A stretch of 5,725 nt of DNA, from positions 1-5,725 of the forward strand of contig CANETO010000152.1 of the NCBI GenBank assembly GCA_947440895.1. Reading direction: 5' to 3'. This document shows, piece after piece, positions 5,079 to 5,725 of the stretch. The notes below the pieces were generated by a model. The model searched no databases and had not been told where the DNA came from. It worked only from the letters and a program-made list of their open reading frames with translations. Position numbers and translations under genes: made by a program. Source of the DNA: Planctomycetaceae bacterium. Its GTDB lineage: Bacteria > Planctomycetota > Planctomycetia > Pirellulales > UBA1268. Within the stretch, counting starts at the first letter, position 1, and the number at the start of each line of letters is the position of its first letter.

Positions 5079-5725
5079 GAGACACACCCGGCAGCGGCAT
5101 GCAGGCCGCGTCGTGCCAGCTGATGACGGCCGAGGCTGAATCCCGGGCGTTGTCGCGACTCCGTGCCACGATCGCATGGCAGACGCTGCGGTCGATGCTC
5201 TCGGAGGCGCGGCTACGAGTGGCGTTGGTCGTGCTGCTCAGTGCCGTCTTCTGGGGGCTGCTCTACGGCCTGTTCTTCGAGGCGTTCTCGTTCCTCGAAT
5301 CGATTCATGCCGAGGTGATCTCGCTCCTCTTCAATACGTTTTTTTCGTCGTTGATGATCATGCTCGTGTTCTCCACGGGAATCCTGCTCTACGGCACCAT
5401 GTATTGTTCTGACGAGGCGCGTCGCCTGCTCACGCTTCCGGTCCGGGCCGAGGCGATCTACGCTCACACGTTTGTCGAGGCGATGTGGTTTTCCAGTTGG
5501 GGATTCATCCTTTTGGGCAGTCCGATGCTCGTTGCGTATGGCATCGTGCGGGGGGCGCCGTGGACCTATTATCTGCTGCTCCTGCCTTTCATGGTGTCGT
5601 TCGCCCTGATTCCCGCATCGCTCGGCGGCATGCTCTGCATGGCGGCCGTCGTCTGGCTGGGGCGACTGCGAGTGCAGGCGCTCGCGATGCTGCTGGTGGT
5701 GATGGTCGCAGGGGCAGGGTGGCTG
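5075..5725 (+). CDS. ABC-2-like transporter permease, N-terminal part (partial at the window edge)
   Basis: The frame is open from an ATG at 5075 to the last base of the window, giving 217 residues without a stop. A soluble, arginine-rich N-terminus (about 48 residues) leads into hydrophobic segments near 49-69, 82-109, 138-158, 163-195 (one or two passes) and 199-217 onward. Between segments two and three lies LYGTMYCSDEARRLLTLPVRAEAIY (split as 105-117 and 118-129), an amphipathic stretch suited to contacting the ATPase. The LLYGTMYCSDE, LLTLPV and SSWGF pattern resembles PF16949-type putative ABC permeases, from memory. The start overlaps the ATPase stop as ATGA, strong evidence that the two form one transporter. 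There is no clear Shine-Dalgarno, so coupling may drive translation; ATGs at 5099 and 5123 are alternatives. Family members are usually around 500 residues or more, so much of the gene should lie beyond the window. Confidence 0.88.
   Translation, partial: MRDTPGSGMQAASCQLMTAEAESRALSRLRATIAWQTLRSMLSEARLRVALVVLLSAVFWGLLYGLFFEAFSFLESIHAEVISLLFNTFFSSLMIMLVFSTGILLYGTMYCSDEARRLLTLPVRAEAIYAHTFVEAMWFSSWGFILLGSPMLVAYGIVRGAPWTYYLLLLPFMVSFALIPASLGGMLCMAAVVWLGRLRVQALAMLLVVMVAGAGWL

Overview
The window is GC-rich, densely packed bacterial DNA. It most resembles a Planctomycetota (Pirellulales-like) chromosome. I infer this from recalled family resemblance: a short CPxC/CxxC zinc-ribbon protein of a kind common there, -10 elements of the TAGAAT/TAGACT type, weak or absent Shine-Dalgarno sequences, and an ABC permease resembling the PF16949 group. 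No marker gene is present, so this placement is tentative.

Layout, left to right. (1) Positions 1-120 (+) hold the last 39 codons and the stop of a gene that begins outside the window, possibly a methyltransferase. (2) Positions 126-1391 (-) encode an iron-containing-alcohol-dehydrogenase-family protein. It ends only 5 bp from the first gene and converges on it. (3) Positions 1418-2755 (+) encode aroA (EPSP synthase), divergent from the dehydrogenase across 26 bp that contain an 11-bp palindrome. (4) Positions 2730-3017 (-) encode a 95-residue zinc-ribbon protein whose 3' end overlaps the aroA 3' end by 26 bp. (5) Positions 3018-3354 form the only sizeable gene-free stretch. It carries candidate divergent promoters, a hairpin at the predicted 5' end of the zinc-ribbon transcript, and inverted repeats near the promoter and leader of the next operon. 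(6) Positions 3355 to the right edge (+) hold a three-gene operon: a membrane-anchored protein of unknown function, an ABC ATPase, and the N-terminal 217 residues of its ABC-2-like permease. Both junctions are ATGA stop/start overlaps.

Functionally, aroA is a housekeeping enzyme of the shikimate pathway, standing here without other aro genes. The dehydrogenase belongs to a subfamily that lacks part of the classical metal site. The three-gene operon looks like an ABC-2-type membrane transport system with an extracytoplasmic accessory protein, and its substrate cannot be read from the sequence. No RNA genes, CRISPR arrays, insertion sequences or other mobile elements were seen. The candidate for a poorly described system is the anchored-protein/ATPase/permease cassette; the rest is ordinary chromosomal content with some unusual regulatory geometry.
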